From the NCBI GenBank assembly GCA_019279435.1, contig JAAALK010000287.1:87191532-87255531 (forward strand): 64,000 nt of DNA. Direction: 5' to 3'. Under the pieces are notes generated by a model, which saw only the letters and a program-made list of their open reading frames with translations, had not been told where the DNA came from and did not search any database. Of the stretch, positions 63,106-64,000 are shown piece after piece. The stretch comes from Zizania palustris. Taxonomy: Eukaryota; Streptophyta; Magnoliopsida; Poales; Poaceae. A program made the position numbers and the translations under genes. The stretch's first letter is position 1, and each line of letters starts with the position of its first letter.

Positions 63106-64000
63106 AAAAGAAGGTGCCGTCATTAAGGGGAAATGGTTACTGATTTTTATTGCCTAAGATGGATAATTTGACCTAGATGCTTTATGTTAGTCCCTTATTA
63201 CTTTCATACTCATGCCCTATATCATTTTTAATATAAATGATTTATCATGTATTTTGTTCACTCAACATTCGTGTTGTAATATATTTTATTAATTTGTGTT
63301 TAGAGGTTTAAGATGAAGTGATGTTGATTATGTCTTATTGAATTCCTTGGTACCAAAAATTCAAGAAAATTTTTGGAATGCAATTTAATGCTTAGGAGAA
63401 TTTTTAGGAGAATACTCTAGCTAATTGTTATTTAAATAAAATTTTTAGGCCCATATTTTAGCTTTCCTCTTTCTTGATTTATCCTTTCCTTGGAATTTAT
63501 TTATTTTATTTTTAATGCCTGGCGAAAATCAAGGTGTTACAATCCTAACTTCCTTAACAAGAATCTCGTCCTCGAGATTCGGAAAGGCTAGAAGTAGAAG
63601 GTTAAAGATAGGCTTCAAGTCTACATTTGCATAGATTGGGCTTTGGCTAAGTTAGGGCTTTCCTGACAACGTGTATTGACTTCATGATTGGAGTTGATCT
63701 TGCAGAATGGCGACGAATGAATTATGTTGAGTTGAAACTAGAGGTAGATTCTCTCCTTTAGATTGGGAGTATGATCAAATATGTCTAGGGAAATGATATT
63801 AAGCTTTATTTTAAAATGATCGTTCTTGCGATTACATTTATTTATATCTTCATTCATGCCTTATTTTTGACATGAATGGTAATACAATCAAGTAAAAAGA
63901 AAAGCAATCAACCGTAAATCTACGTCTATGGTAGCTCAGGGGACGACTCGATCACGGGCTCGTGGGAGACGGTCGGGGTCGAGGAACTTGACGGTCCGGC
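63106..64000 (-). mobile_element. R2: end of another minus-strand Ty3 element
   Basis: On the minus strand internal sequence (64000 to 63542) ends in a GAATCTCG palindrome and a tract TTAAGGAAGTTAGGAT, then an LTR starts TGTAACACC at 63541. Only about 435 bp of that LTR are present before R1 gag sequence begins. It is related to R1 in plan but is a distinct family. No coding domain is recognisable in the visible internal 460 bp. Confidence 0.6.

Overview
The window is plant nuclear DNA, almost certainly from a grass and probably panicoid (inference). It contains a CACTA transposon with CACTACTAGAAA termini and GCCGAGTG subterminal repeats, Sirevirus-type Ty1/copia elements with 2 kb or longer LTRs primed from initiator-Met tRNA, Tat-lineage Ty3 elements, and CRM-like Ty3 chromoviruses. 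I found no host gene, rRNA, tRNA or CRISPR array. Essentially every base belongs to a transposable element, so this is gene-poor, nested-retrotransposon heterochromatin.

Layout, using labels local to this annotation. T1 is a Tat-lineage Ty3 element that starts left of the window. It occupies 1-7180 (reverse transcriptase, RNase H, extra aRNH domain, integrase, stem-loop array, antisense gene) and resumes at 23260-24251 (antisense-gene first exon and promoter, 3' LTR). C1, a Sirevirus, sits inside T1 at 7181-23259 with its 3' LTR truncated. G1, a CRM-like Ty3 deletion derivative, sits inside C1 gag at 9845-15133 with GATCA target duplications. About 218 bp of unidentified DNA follows (24252-24469). 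Then comes G2, a decayed CRM-like element (24470-31637), whose 5' LTR carries C3, a solo Sirevirus LTR (25357-27254, duplication GGCCA). C4, another Sirevirus (about 31638-36216), is cut in gag by a CACTA transposon that runs 36217-40329 and 58372-59012. Its transposase is split by T2, a Tat element (40330-58366, duplication GTATG), which holds G3, a very young CRM-like element (50984-57686, duplication ACTTC). The right edge (59013-64000) holds minus-strand Tekay-like Ty3 sequence: R1, a gag-only derivative with a 3.3 kb LTR, joined to the end of R2.

The nesting gives relative ages. T1 is older than C1, and C1 is older than G1 (about 15 LTR substitutions in 886 bp). C4 is older than the CACTA, which is older than T2 (about 23 LTR differences in 497 bp), which is older than G3 (1 difference in 575 bp). 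R1 also entered the CACTA.

Most coding regions carry stops, frameshifts or lost catalytic residues. Signals that go beyond routine annotation are: an antisense, intron-containing gene with its own TATA box in both Tat copies; a five-unit array of compensated stem-loops after the Tat integrase; LTR starts that encode a shared pol C-terminal tail in three CRM-like elements; and a long inverted repeat just upstream of the CACTA transposase. Elements were classed from protein motifs read by eye. Lineage names below family level are inference.
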